This document shows, in pieces, positions 8,601 through 16,013 of a DNA stretch of 64,000 bases; within the stretch, counting starts at the first letter, position 1, and each line of letters begins with the position of its first letter. This DNA comes from Planctomycetes bacterium ADurb.Bin069 (GTDB taxonomy: Bacteria > Planctomycetota > UBA8108 > UBA8890 > UBA8898). The stretch is taken from assembly GCA_002070955.1 (NCBI GenBank), contig MWEK01000009.1, forward strand, positions 89,563-153,562, in the 5' to 3' direction. Both the position numbers and the translations under genes were made by a program. Below the pieces are notes generated by a model. That model had not been told where the DNA came from. It ran no database searches and saw only the letters and a program-made list of their open reading frames with translations.

Positions 8601-10267
8601 CCCAGCACGCCGTCGATGACCAGATGCAGATAGCGCCGCGACTCCTTCCAATCCGCCACGGTGCCCACGGAAACCTTCGCGCCCGGCCGCGCCTTGGGAT
8701 CGAAGGCCGTCGCGTCGGCCTGGGTGACGGCGAGGCTGCGCGCCCGGAAGTCGACGACGACGAAGGTCTCGCCCGGGGGCGCCGCGCGGCCCGCGAACTC
8801 CGCGGACTTCCGGACGCCGAACACGGCGGCCTCCACGACCTCGTTCTTCGCCGGCCCCGCGATGGGCTGCTCCCGCTCCACCGGTCCGGCGGCGAGCAAG
8901 GGAATCTCGCAGAATCCGTGGACGAAATCGTAGAACCGGAGGTCGAGACGCGTGGGGAGCGCGCGGGCGTCCATCTCATAGATGAGCCGCCCCTCGGCCG
9001 TCGCGCCCGCATGGGGCAGCTCGAGCAGCTCCAGGCTCAGGGCGCCGGCCACATCGGCCGATTCGCGCGGGCGGATCACGGCGCGTCCCTCGGCGACGAG
9101 GTACAGATGGTCGGCGAGGCGCGGGATGCGGTAGGCGATGGGAACCTGCTGATCCCTGACCACGGCGGGGGTGAGCACGTTACGCCAGCGCGTGTCGATG
9201 ACGAGGAAGCGCCGGCCTTCCGGGGCGCGCGCGGAGCCGAACGCATCGAGCCACCCGAGCGAACGCACCTCGATGACGGCGGCGCGGTTCCTCCCCTCGA
9301 CGCCGGCCGCGACGAGCTTGCCGGGCTCCAGGTGCGCGAGAGGGGCCGCCGGCTCGGGCGCGGGCGCCGCGCCCTCCGGGCGCGGGCGCCGGGGGGCGAA
9401 CGCGAAGCGCCCGGCCGTCTCGGCATAGGCCGCCGAAGGCGTCTCCGGGGGCGCGAGCTGCGCCACCGCGCCGCGCGCCCCGGCGGCGTCGAACACGATC
9501 GCCGCCGCCGCGCCGCCGCCCGGCGGGGATAGGAAGATCTTCCGCTCGGGCGCAAAATCGCGGGCGCCGCCGCCCCTGCCCGAAACGATGACGGCCCGGA
9601 CCTTGGGCGAGCTCGCGGCCCAGGCGGCGGCATCGGCCGGATCGGCGTCGGCCAGAATCACGACGGCGTCGGCCGCCGCGGCCGCCTTGGGCACCGCGGC
9701 CGCGATGGCCGCGCCGGGTTCGACGAATTGAAGCCCCGGCACGACGCCGGCGTCGGGAAGCTCCATCGACGGCGCGCGGACGGCAATCCCGACGAAGGCG
9801 GTGGCGACCCCGCCGCGCGTCACCACGACGAAGTCCTTCCACGGCGTGTCGCGGCCGGCGGGCAGGCGGAAACTGGCCGACACGAACCGCACCCCGGCGC
9901 GGCCGATCGCCTCCGCCAGCGCGGCCGGGTCGCCCGCCAGATCGCGGTGAGCGAGGTTCACCACATCGAACGGCACGGCCGCGGCGAGCGCCGCGGCACA
10001 GGCCGCCCGTTCGGCCGGCGGCGCGCCCGGCGCCGCCAGCGCGCCGCCCGTGCAGGCGATGAACGCCTCCTTCTCGATCCCGAGCGCCGCGAGAAGACGC
10101 TCCCGGCCGAGCTCGGCCGCGGTGGCCTCTCCCAGGTCGCAGAGATGGACGATCGGAGGCGGGGGCGCCGCCGCGACAGCGCCCATTGCGCTCCACACCA
10201 CGCACACCGCCGCGGGCAGAAACGCCCGCCGCGCCTTCGCGCCCGCAGATGACAATTTGCGGCTCAC
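5630..10267 (-). CDS. Giant exported protein: phosphatase-like, Ig-like, squalene-cyclase-like and vWA domains, zinc-ribbon tail
   Basis: A 1545-residue protein with a signal peptide (about 1-34). In order: a metallophosphatase-like region (about 35-270); three domains each carrying a 'FLVxDxRxRN'-type strand (DUF4352-like, about 330-780); a Pro-rich linker with a duplicated 35-residue unit; an alpha/alpha toroid with QGPEGSWGYS, QNEEDGGWGYTTG and QNEDGSW repeats as in squalene cyclases (about 850-1230); a von Willebrand A domain with intact MIDAS residues (DASGS, the Thr of GKTPLAL, TDGGED, about 1245-1430); and two CTSCG zinc-ribbon knuckles at the end. The start is GTG, sharing GTGA with the stop of the upstream gene, so the two are translationally coupled. 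Individual domains are recognisable; the overall role is unknown. Confidence 0.8.
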   Translation of the reverse strand: MSRKLSSAGAKARRAFLPAAVCVVWSAMGAVAAAPPPPIVHLCDLGEATAAELGRERLLAALGIEKEAFIACTGGALAAPGAPPAERAACAAALAAAVPFDVVNLAHRDLAGDPAALAEAIGRAGVRFVSASFRLPAGRDTPWKDFVVVTRGGVATAFVGIAVRAPSMELPDAGVVPGLQFVEPGAAIAAAVPKAAAAADAVVILADADPADAAAWAASSPKVRAVIVSGRGGGARDFAPERKIFLSPPGGGAAAAIVFDAAGARGAVAQLAPPETPSAAYAETAGRFAFAPRRPRPEGAAPAPEPAAPLAHLEPGKLVAAGVEGRNRAAVIEVRSLGWLDAFGSARAPEGRRFLVIDTRWRNVLTPAVVRDQQVPIAYRIPRLADHLYLVAEGRAVIRPRESADVAGALSLELLELPHAGATAEGRLIYEMDARALPTRLDLRFYDFVHGFCEIPLLAAGPVEREQPIAGPAKNEVVEAAVFGVRKSAEFAGRAAPPGETFVVVDFRARSLAVTQADATAFDPKARPGAKVSVGTVADWKESRRYLHLVIDGVLGRAVEPETELDAEPRFLPDIFTGGFAVFLAPEASASLELRCDFPNAQVPGSSKILKPAGITLPLEGARPSPPPRAAIASVKDDFFLLSVAGQAVAARFAGEDAGSDRFLVLDVTVRNSGKSGEFFQTAEQLAYAAADGSQSPPDAVTERGPRRPGALVWIPAGEARSFQVVFRIAATERAPRLVYAGVSKAEVIALLPIESEPPAAAAKEGAAAPAARGEEEGTKPPAPPKEAAAPPKTPPAPPEVAAAPAARGEAEGTKPPAPPKEATAPPKTPPPPPAAAPAAKIDAREAPRVRARSDRTPRGLEGVGLRAEDVNRAIDRGSAFLWQLALKNVKYRQPAIGSENQDLPLALALVHAGAHHKDPAIDAAIRRCIAAARPVERLGCYENGVLAMLIESYGDPAFLPKLRAAARYLLEAQGPEGSWGYSAKIPKEVFGELEEKPQALRISGGRALDGSGAAGEDMARMTPWQTGQDGDNSSSQFALLGMHSAARCNFRLPGDVWTKCLAAYRKRQNEEDGGWGYTTGSSYGSMTCAGICALAINRFHLGESDPGADVGIERGLAWLAARFSVKGNPESEDWHYYYLYSLERVGRILGTEFIGEHEWYPLGARYLVDAQNEDGSWVSKDQENPRLDTSFALLFLTRATPRLSEELARGGSGTLRTSVALEPERRFYLVLDASGSMRDAIDGRAKFEIAREAVESIAREIPAGAPVALRVFGHRKTALEAGSSEDTALEIPMGSLNRTKFGEKLRALRPRGKTPLALSLREAVHDLAGAAESAPVTVVLLTDGGEDTLPRQDPLAAAAEFGRLRNVKLHIVGFDINREDWRAQLAEMARLAKGTYWPVARAADLTRELRAAVLGTPSGYELFGERRREVGRGVFGDSRKLPEGKYVLRTELAGAAFEEEFWINTDAVTSVCFDAGAAAKMAGAGRAPAAAPAAPQAQPPAQAQPPAKAEDQPKHGAKFCTSCGAALPPGGRFCTSCGARIPEK
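7776..7985 (-). repeat. Two-copy 105-bp in-frame repeat in the Pro-rich linker
   Basis: Two adjacent copies of a 105-bp unit, clearest over its first 90 bases (from 7776 and 7881). It encodes a 35-residue linker unit that includes GTKPPAPPKEA and PPKTPP. Because 105 is a multiple of three, copy-number change would lengthen or shorten the linker without a frameshift. Confidence 0.7.
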
Positions 10268-12606
10268 TCGTCACTCCCTTCGACCATGTCGCCGACATCG
10301 AGGGCGCCGCCGAGGATATCGCCTATCGAGCCAAGCACCCCGCCGGTAGTCTCCCAGCCCATGACGCTCAAGGTGTTGCCCGCCGCGCCCATGGGCCCGC
10401 CGGGATTGTCGACGCCCGTGATGCAGGCCATCCAGGCGACAGCCGCCTTCGGGTCGCGCTGGTTGCCGAACATCATGGCGCTCTGCCACGCCAGCATGCA
10501 CTTGAGGTTGCTCAGATTCATCTTGGTGATCTGGAGGTACTCTATCGCGGACTGGCCCTCGCCCGCGCCGCCGCGGCCGAGGGTCGCGCCGGTGGCGCGA
10601 TCGACGCTCCACCAGCTTGCCGCGCCGTCCCGCCGCGGGAAGAGAAGCGCTCCTCCGGTTTCGTTCCGGGCGATGGCCCAGGCGCCGAGAGGATCCGGCC
10701 GCGCGCCCGTCACGGCGCCGTTTTCGCCGCGCTGGGCGGCCACGGGCGCCAGCCCCTCGAGACGGGCCCTCTGCGCCTCGGGGTAGGCGCCGCGAGCCAT
10801 GGCATCGGGCCGATGGCGCCGCAGGATCGCCGACTCCAGCACCGTCGATGCCGCGCCCAGGGTCATGTTGGCGCGCGGCGCCGACGCAACGCCCTCGGCG
10901 GCGCGCGGCAGCATCTGCGCGCGATCGAAGGCGACGTCGAGCGCGACGCGGACGCCGGCGGTCTTCGTCTCGGCCTTCACCACGAACTGCGACGTCTGCA
11001 GGACGGCCGCCGGGCCTCCCAGGAAGGACAGCGCGCGCTCGGCGCGTAGAATTCGATCGGCGAGGGCCAGGCGGCCGAGCTGCCAGTCGTGGAGCATGCT
11101 CGGGCACCGCCGCGCGTCAGGCCCATCATCGAAGCGCCGCGCGTCCTCCGAAAGCAGCGCCCGCGCCAGGATCGGCGCGTTCGCCGTCACGGCGTCGAGC
11201 GCGAGCCAAGCCGCCGTCGCGGGTCCGAGCGGTCCCGGACAGACGAGCATGTCGGCGATGTAGACGGGGCTCACGTCGCGGCGCAGGTCGCCGTAGATGA
11301 GGCGTTCCTGGGACGCGGGTTCCTCTCCGGGCAGCACGACCTCGAGGCTGAGGACAAGCTCGCGGATGCCGGTCTTGGCCTCCGGTTCGCTTTCTCCTCC
11401 GAAGAGCCCGCCCAAGCCTCGGGCCGCCGCGCCCAACTGCTTCGCGCTCTCGACGCGGCCGTCGGCGGCCACATCATGGACGCCGCCGTCCAGATCGAAG
11501 ACCTTCGAGCCCATCCAGTCATCGCCGGCGCGGAAAATCGCCTGGAATTGACGGAAGCCGCGCACGCGCTCGTACCACTCTTCCGGCGTCCACTGGGCCG
11601 GCGGCCGCGCCGCAGCCTTGGAGTCCACCGGAACGATCTCGAGGCGCAGCGGTCGATCGACGAGTTCGCCCAGGGCGTGCGTCCAGTCGACCAGGATCGT
11701 GGCCGCGCCTTCCTGTCCCTCGGCACCCGTCACGAGCGTAAGCCGGACGCCCGCGCGGGCGACCAGTTCGGGCGGCGGCGCGTCGAGGCGCTCGGTCGCA
11801 TCCAGGCGCGCGGCGTCCGGCGCGGATGCCTCGGGCCCGGGGGAGAGGACGCGGGCCGCGTCCTCGACTTCGATTTCGACGAGGACTCTTTCCGCGGCAC
11901 CGGCGGCCAGCGTCTTTTTCCATGCCGCCAGGTCGTTCCACGCGGCCAGGCCGGCGGCCGCCACGGACCGCTCGATCCGGACCGCCTCGGGCGCGGCGGC
12001 ATCAAAAGCCTCGTCGAGAAGACGCCGCCATTGCGCCGCGCCCCGGCGGAGATGGATCGCGCGGTTCTCCTCGGGAATGCCGAAACGCCGGAGCAGCGGC
12101 GGTGGGGGCGGGAGCTTCGCTAGATCCACCTCTCCGCCCGCGGGGAGCGTGCGCCGCCGCGGGTCCTCTCCAAAAAATCCGCCGACCACCGCGGCCGCTT
12201 CGGCCGGCGTGCGCTCGATCACGACGAACTTCGCCTCGTGCCCCGCCGCGGAGAGAAGCGCCCGCAGAAGCTCGGCGCGGTCCCAATCGCCGCCCGAACC
12301 GGCGGCCAAAACGCCCGCCGAGCCGCGCACGATGCCCCGGTACGGCTCATAGGCGATGTTCGCGCGCACGAACGCCGCCAGAGCCTCAGGATCGATTCCA
12401 ACCTGCATCACGACGGCCGCCGGGCTGAAAGGACATTGATCCGGCCGGAGGCTCTCGGCGCGAGCCGCGCGGGCGTAGCGCTCGTACTTCTGGACCGCGT
12501 CCTTGGAGGGGCCTCTGGGCGCATCCGCCGCCGGCAACGACCCGAAGGCAAGGAGGGCCGCCAGGAAAACCGCGGCTGGATTGGCGCGCTGCATGATTCT
12601 TCCCAT
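10264..12606 (-). CDS. Exported transglutaminase-fold protein lacking the catalytic cysteine
   Basis: A 780-residue protein with a signal peptide (AAVFLAALLAFGSLPAADA). The start at 12606 has GAGAGG six bases upstream; a second ATG at 12594 is a possible alternative. Residues about 60-130 resemble the bacterial transglutaminase core: AFVRANIAYEPYRGIVRG, then GSGGDWDRAELLRALLSAAG. In active members a Cys sits just before that second motif; here the position is Gly/Asp, so peptide-bond chemistry by this centre is unlikely. The remainder (about 200-780) is unrecognised. Its stop codon overlaps the start of the vWA giant, and a promoter lies just upstream, so the pair forms an operon and probably an envelope assembly. 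Confidence 0.7.
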   Translation of the reverse strand: MGRIMQRANPAAVFLAALLAFGSLPAADAPRGPSKDAVQKYERYARAARAESLRPDQCPFSPAAVVMQVGIDPEALAAFVRANIAYEPYRGIVRGSAGVLAAGSGGDWDRAELLRALLSAAGHEAKFVVIERTPAEAAAVVGGFFGEDPRRRTLPAGGEVDLAKLPPPPPLLRRFGIPEENRAIHLRRGAAQWRRLLDEAFDAAAPEAVRIERSVAAAGLAAWNDLAAWKKTLAAGAAERVLVEIEVEDAARVLSPGPEASAPDAARLDATERLDAPPPELVARAGVRLTLVTGAEGQEGAATILVDWTHALGELVDRPLRLEIVPVDSKAAARPPAQWTPEEWYERVRGFRQFQAIFRAGDDWMGSKVFDLDGGVHDVAADGRVESAKQLGAAARGLGGLFGGESEPEAKTGIRELVLSLEVVLPGEEPASQERLIYGDLRRDVSPVYIADMLVCPGPLGPATAAWLALDAVTANAPILARALLSEDARRFDDGPDARRCPSMLHDWQLGRLALADRILRAERALSFLGGPAAVLQTSQFVVKAETKTAGVRVALDVAFDRAQMLPRAAEGVASAPRANMTLGAASTVLESAILRRHRPDAMARGAYPEAQRARLEGLAPVAAQRGENGAVTGARPDPLGAWAIARNETGGALLFPRRDGAASWWSVDRATGATLGRGGAGEGQSAIEYLQITKMNLSNLKCMLAWQSAMMFGNQRDPKAAVAWMACITGVDNPGGPMGAAGNTLSVMGWETTGGVLGSIGDILGGALDVGDMVEGSDE

Positions 12607-12656
12607 GAGAAACCTCTCGATATCGCTGAAATTCCTGCCTTCGCAGAACCGGTATG

Positions 12657-12685
12657 ATTTTAGCCACCACACTCCCGGGAAACAA
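12657..12685 (-). promoter_or_regulatory. Sigma70-type promoter of the transglutaminase-like/vWA operon
   Basis: On the minus strand TTGTTT (12685-12680) and TAAAAT (12662-12657) are separated by 17 bases. The predicted transcript start is about 45 bases before the ATG at 12606. The -10 has one mismatch to consensus. It stands in a locally AT-rich gap between divergent genes. Confidence 0.5.
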
Positions 12686-12765
12686 CGATAATCGCGGTGG
12701 AAAATCTTCGCGGTTCCGCGCGGCGGGCTCTTGCGCGTTCCCGCCGGTCGGTTCAGAATCCGGCC

Positions 12766-13881
12766 ATGGCCGCAGGCATCAGGGTCGTTCTCGATATGAC
12801 CAGCGCCGCCAAGCCGCGGCGGGGAGGCCTCCGGAGCTACATCTGCCATCTAGCCCGCGTCCTGGGAACGCATGCCCCGGATATCGAGCTTGTGCGCGGC
12901 ATCCGGGCGGCGCATTACCGCGACCGCGCGTTCCTGGCCGAGTTCGCGCCCCTGCGCCTGCTGCCGCCATTCCGGACCTTCGGCGCCGGAATCTATCATG
13001 CGCCGGGCGCCAAGCTGCCCTGGAGCCTTGCGGGGCGCGGCTGCGCGCGGATCGCCACGCTTCACGATCTCGGCGTCTTCGATGCGCCCGAGCTCTACGA
13101 CCCCGGGTGGGTGCGGCGGCGGCGGCGGCGCATCGCGCAGACGGTGCGGCGCGCCCAGGGGATCATCGTTTACACCAACCACACGCGCGACCGGGTGCGG
13201 CGGATCTTCCCGGGGTACCGGGGCGCCATCGATGTGACGCCGCTGGGGGTCGACCATGCGCGCTTCTCGGCGCAGCCCGTGCCCGAGGACGAGGAGACCG
13301 TGGCGCGCCTCGGCATCGATCGGCCGTACGTTCTGGCCGTTGGCGCCCTCGCCGAGCGCAAGCAGCCCATGGCGCTCGTGCGCGGCTTCGCGGCCTCCGC
13401 TCACGCGCACCGGCACGCTCTGGTTCTCGTGGGCAAGGCCGTCGATGCCCAGGTGTGGGCGCTCAGCGCGGCGGCTCGAGACGCGGGCATCGAGACGAAC
13501 CTCGTCCTGCCGGGCTACGTGCCGGACAGCGTGCTGCCCGCGCTCTATCGCCGGGCGCAGGCCTTCGTCTTCGCCTCGAAGTACGAGAGTTTCGGCCTTC
13601 CCATCCTCGAGGCCTTGGCGTGCGGCGCGCCCGTGCTCACCACCGCCGCGAGCTGCCTGGGCGAGGTGGCGGGCGACGCGGCGCGCTACTTTTCCCACGA
13701 CGATCCGCCGTCCCTCGCGGCCGAGCTCGACAAGGTGCTCGCCGCGGACCGGCAGGAGGCGCAGGCCCGCAGGGAGCGCGGCATCGCCTGGAGCGCGCCC
13801 TTCACCTGGGAGCGCACCGCCGAACTCACGGCGGAATGCTACCGCCGTCACGCCGGCGGAGGCGCCGCCGGCCCCGAGTAG
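12766..13881 (+). CDS. GT4-family glycosyltransferase
   Basis: A 371-residue GT-B enzyme that should transfer a sugar from a nucleotide donor in the cytoplasm. The N-terminal Rossmann half contains the acceptor-side glycine loop (SAAKPRRGGLRSYI). The C-terminal half shows ILAVGAL-like 'VLAVGALAERKQP' and the donor-site motif ESFGLPILEALACGAPVLTT, whose two Glu residues (E-x7-E) are diagnostic for GT4. The start at 12766 was preferred because an upstream in-frame codon at 12697 adds 23 residues that do not fit the family. It is transcribed divergently from the transglutaminase-like gene. The product could be exopolysaccharide, lipopolysaccharide or glycolipid; context does not decide. Confidence 0.85.
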   Translation: MAAGIRVVLDMTSAAKPRRGGLRSYICHLARVLGTHAPDIELVRGIRAAHYRDRAFLAEFAPLRLLPPFRTFGAGIYHAPGAKLPWSLAGRGCARIATLHDLGVFDAPELYDPGWVRRRRRRIAQTVRRAQGIIVYTNHTRDRVRRIFPGYRGAIDVTPLGVDHARFSAQPVPEDEETVARLGIDRPYVLAVGALAERKQPMALVRGFAASAHAHRHALVLVGKAVDAQVWALSAAARDAGIETNLVLPGYVPDSVLPALYRRAQAFVFASKYESFGLPILEALACGAPVLTTAASCLGEVAGDAARYFSHDDPPSLAAELDKVLAADRQEAQARRERGIAWSAPFTWERTAELTAECYRRHAGGGAAGPE

Positions 13882-13920
13882 GAGCCAAGGCGCGGAAGGC
13901 ACGCAAGAGGCAACCCATGG

Positions 13921-13946
13921 GCGCGCCGCGAACCGTTGCGGCGCGC
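13921..13946 (+). terminator. Perfect 9-bp hairpin downstream of the glycosyltransferase
   Basis: GCGCGCCGC and GCGGCGCGC flank an 8-base loop, 40 bases after the GT4 stop codon and before the convergent DUF3857 gene. No T-run follows. It is a candidate bidirectional terminator. I see no gene in 13882-14117; open frames there lack recognisable protein sequence. Confidence 0.45.
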
Positions 13947-14117
13947 ATCGCCTAGCCCGGGAATGCGCCGCGGATCTTCGCCGATTGCCCCATGCGGGCG
14001 CCGAGTTCAACGAGCTCCGCCGGCTCGGCTTTGTCGCCACGGCCGCGGCGGACACGGCGTTTTTCCTCGCCGACTTCAAGTTCGCGCCGGGCGGCGAACT
14101 CGGCCTCCGCGCGGGAT

Positions 14118-16013
14118 CTACCCGCCGCTTCCCTCCCGGCGTAGAAGCAGCGACCGGGCGGTTGGATCGCGCCACGCGTTGACCAGGGCGCGCACCTCCT
14201 CGAACGCCGCGGCGGGCGCCTCCCCGGTTTCAAGGGCGATGCGCCGCAGGATGCGCAGCGAACCGTCGGGGCGCGCCTCGACCGCGACCGTGACCGCGCC
14301 CAAGGAATTCCGCACGCAAAGCGAGGCCGGCAACGCGACGATCTTCATGCCGGCAGGCAGGGCGAGCGTGAGGTCCAGCTCCTCGACGCCCGGCCCCGGG
14401 AGCGCCACGGGGCATGCCCGCGCCAGCGGCGCGAGCACGGGCAGCGCCGTCTCCACACCCCCCGCGATGGCGCTCGCATCGAGCGTGAGAAACCCGAAGG
14501 CATCGGCCGCGGGCAGCGCGCCCTCCAGCGCGCATGTCAAACTCCCCTCCCGGCGTCCGAGCGCGGTGACGCCGGCATCCTTCGCCTTGCCGCCCGGAAG
14601 CAGCCGCGCGGCCAGATCATCCGCCAGGCGCTGCGGCTCGCGCACCAACGTTCCGTGGGGTAGCGCGCCGCCGGAGGCGGAAAAGCTCAGCGTCCCGCGC
14701 ACGGCCCCGTCCTTAGCCACGGCGCCGGTGAAAACCGCCGTGCGCCGCCATGCCGGCGCGGCCGGCGTGGCCGCGCCCGCGCCCAGTTCTCCGTGAAGGA
14801 CGGGCCCATCGAGGGCGGCCTCCAGCGGCATGCCGCGCCCCGCCTCGCGCGGATCGTACAGGCGCCACGCGCCGCCGGGATCCTTGACCCGGACGAGCGC
14901 GCGCTCGAAGCCCGCCAGCGCGGGACATTCCGGAACGGCCGGCCCGCGGACCCCGGCAAGGGCCGGACGAGCCGCGATGCCCAAGGCCTCGAGCGCCGCC
15001 GCCTGGAAGACGGCGATCTCCAGCGGCGTGGCGACACCGGCGCGCCATACCTCCGCCAGCGGCGCGGGCCGCCAACCTTGGAGGGCCGGCCCGACGGCGC
15101 CGGCCGCAAGCTCTCCGGGGAGCACATCGAGCGCCGCGAGGACGCGCCGCTCCCAGTCCGTTTCCTTGTCCGCGGCCGCCTTGACCGCCGCGAGCGCCTC
15201 GGGAGGCACGGGGCCCGCCGCCGCGGCGCGGCGCGCGAATTCCTCGCCGAGGGCGGCGAACCCCGGGCAGGTGCTCACACGCAACAGCGGCACGCACGCC
15301 GCGCGCGGCGGCGCGTTGGGCTCGTCGGGCACGGCCGGCGCGCCGGTGCGCCACCAGACCCACACGGCGCTCCCCGAAACATCCGGTTGCGCGGGCCGCC
15401 CCCAGGGCACGCCGCCGTCCGCGGGCAGGCCGGCGACCCCGCCGCGCAGCCGCACGCCGGCGGGCAGCTCGATCCGCACGACCCGCTCGGCGATGGGGAT
15501 CTCGGCGGCCATGGCCTCGTTCACCTCCAGCCACGGGAACGCGTCCGGCCGGTGCGTCAGGCGCCAGCCAAGCTCGATGACCGCGCCCGGCTCCAGCGCC
15601 GTGTGCACGAACACCCGCCGCCCGAGCCGCGACCAAAGCGGGTTCCGATGCGCGGCGGGCGGCAGGTCGTCGATCACGGCGTTCTCGGGCGCGGGGACGA
15701 CCCGGCCGTTCGGGAGCACCGTGCGGTTGTGGAGCGTTTCGATGGCCGTCGTCGCGGGGTCGAACTCGACCCGGCTCTCGCCGTACAGGCGGTGCATCGC
15801 CACGAAGCTGTTGATCTTGAGGCGCACCGTGCGCTCATGCACGATGCCGCCGTCGCTTTCCAGAACGTAGCGATCCTGAAGAAGCAGGTATTCGGCGTCA
15901 GGGCCGGGCACCGCCGCGAAGGCCCGGCGCGCCGCCGGCGCCTCGGCGGCGCCGGCGCAGGGAAGGCTCAAAACCGCGGCGAGCGCCGGGCCGAGAAGGA
16001 GAACGCGCTTCAT
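14118..16013 (-). CDS. DUF3857 / degenerate transglutaminase-like exported protein
   Basis: A 631-residue protein with a clear signal peptide (VLLLGPALAAVLSLPCAGAAEA). GGAAAGGAAGG precedes the ATG at 16013. The N-terminal part (about 35-240) is a DUF3857 domain (LLLQDRYVLESDGGIVHE, then NRTVLPNGRVVPAP). A central helical region aligns with the transglutaminase core, but the Cys position reads GVATPLEIA and the His position FERALVRV; only the Asp (LYDPR) remains. The C-terminal part is a beta-rich DUF3858-like domain. Its start overlaps the stop of the upstream homologue as TGATG, so the two are translated together, apparently an active/inactive pair. Confidence 0.8.
   Translation of the reverse strand: MKRVLLLGPALAAVLSLPCAGAAEAPAARRAFAAVPGPDAEYLLLQDRYVLESDGGIVHERTVRLKINSFVAMHRLYGESRVEFDPATTAIETLHNRTVLPNGRVVPAPENAVIDDLPPAAHRNPLWSRLGRRVFVHTALEPGAVIELGWRLTHRPDAFPWLEVNEAMAAEIPIAERVVRIELPAGVRLRGGVAGLPADGGVPWGRPAQPDVSGSAVWVWWRTGAPAVPDEPNAPPRAACVPLLRVSTCPGFAALGEEFARRAAAAGPVPPEALAAVKAAADKETDWERRVLAALDVLPGELAAGAVGPALQGWRPAPLAEVWRAGVATPLEIAVFQAAALEALGIAARPALAGVRGPAVPECPALAGFERALVRVKDPGGAWRLYDPREAGRGMPLEAALDGPVLHGELGAGAATPAAPAWRRTAVFTGAVAKDGAVRGTLSFSASGGALPHGTLVREPQRLADDLAARLLPGGKAKDAGVTALGRREGSLTCALEGALPAADAFGFLTLDASAIAGGVETALPVLAPLARACPVALPGPGVEELDLTLALPAGMKIVALPASLCVRNSLGAVTVAVEARPDGSLRILRRIALETGEAPAAAFEEVRALVNAWRDPTARSLLLRREGSGG

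Noticed and set aside
13882..14117. Open frames between the glycosyltransferase and the DUF3857 gene
   Set aside because: Frames on both strands merely extend from neighbours and have no motif or start signal.
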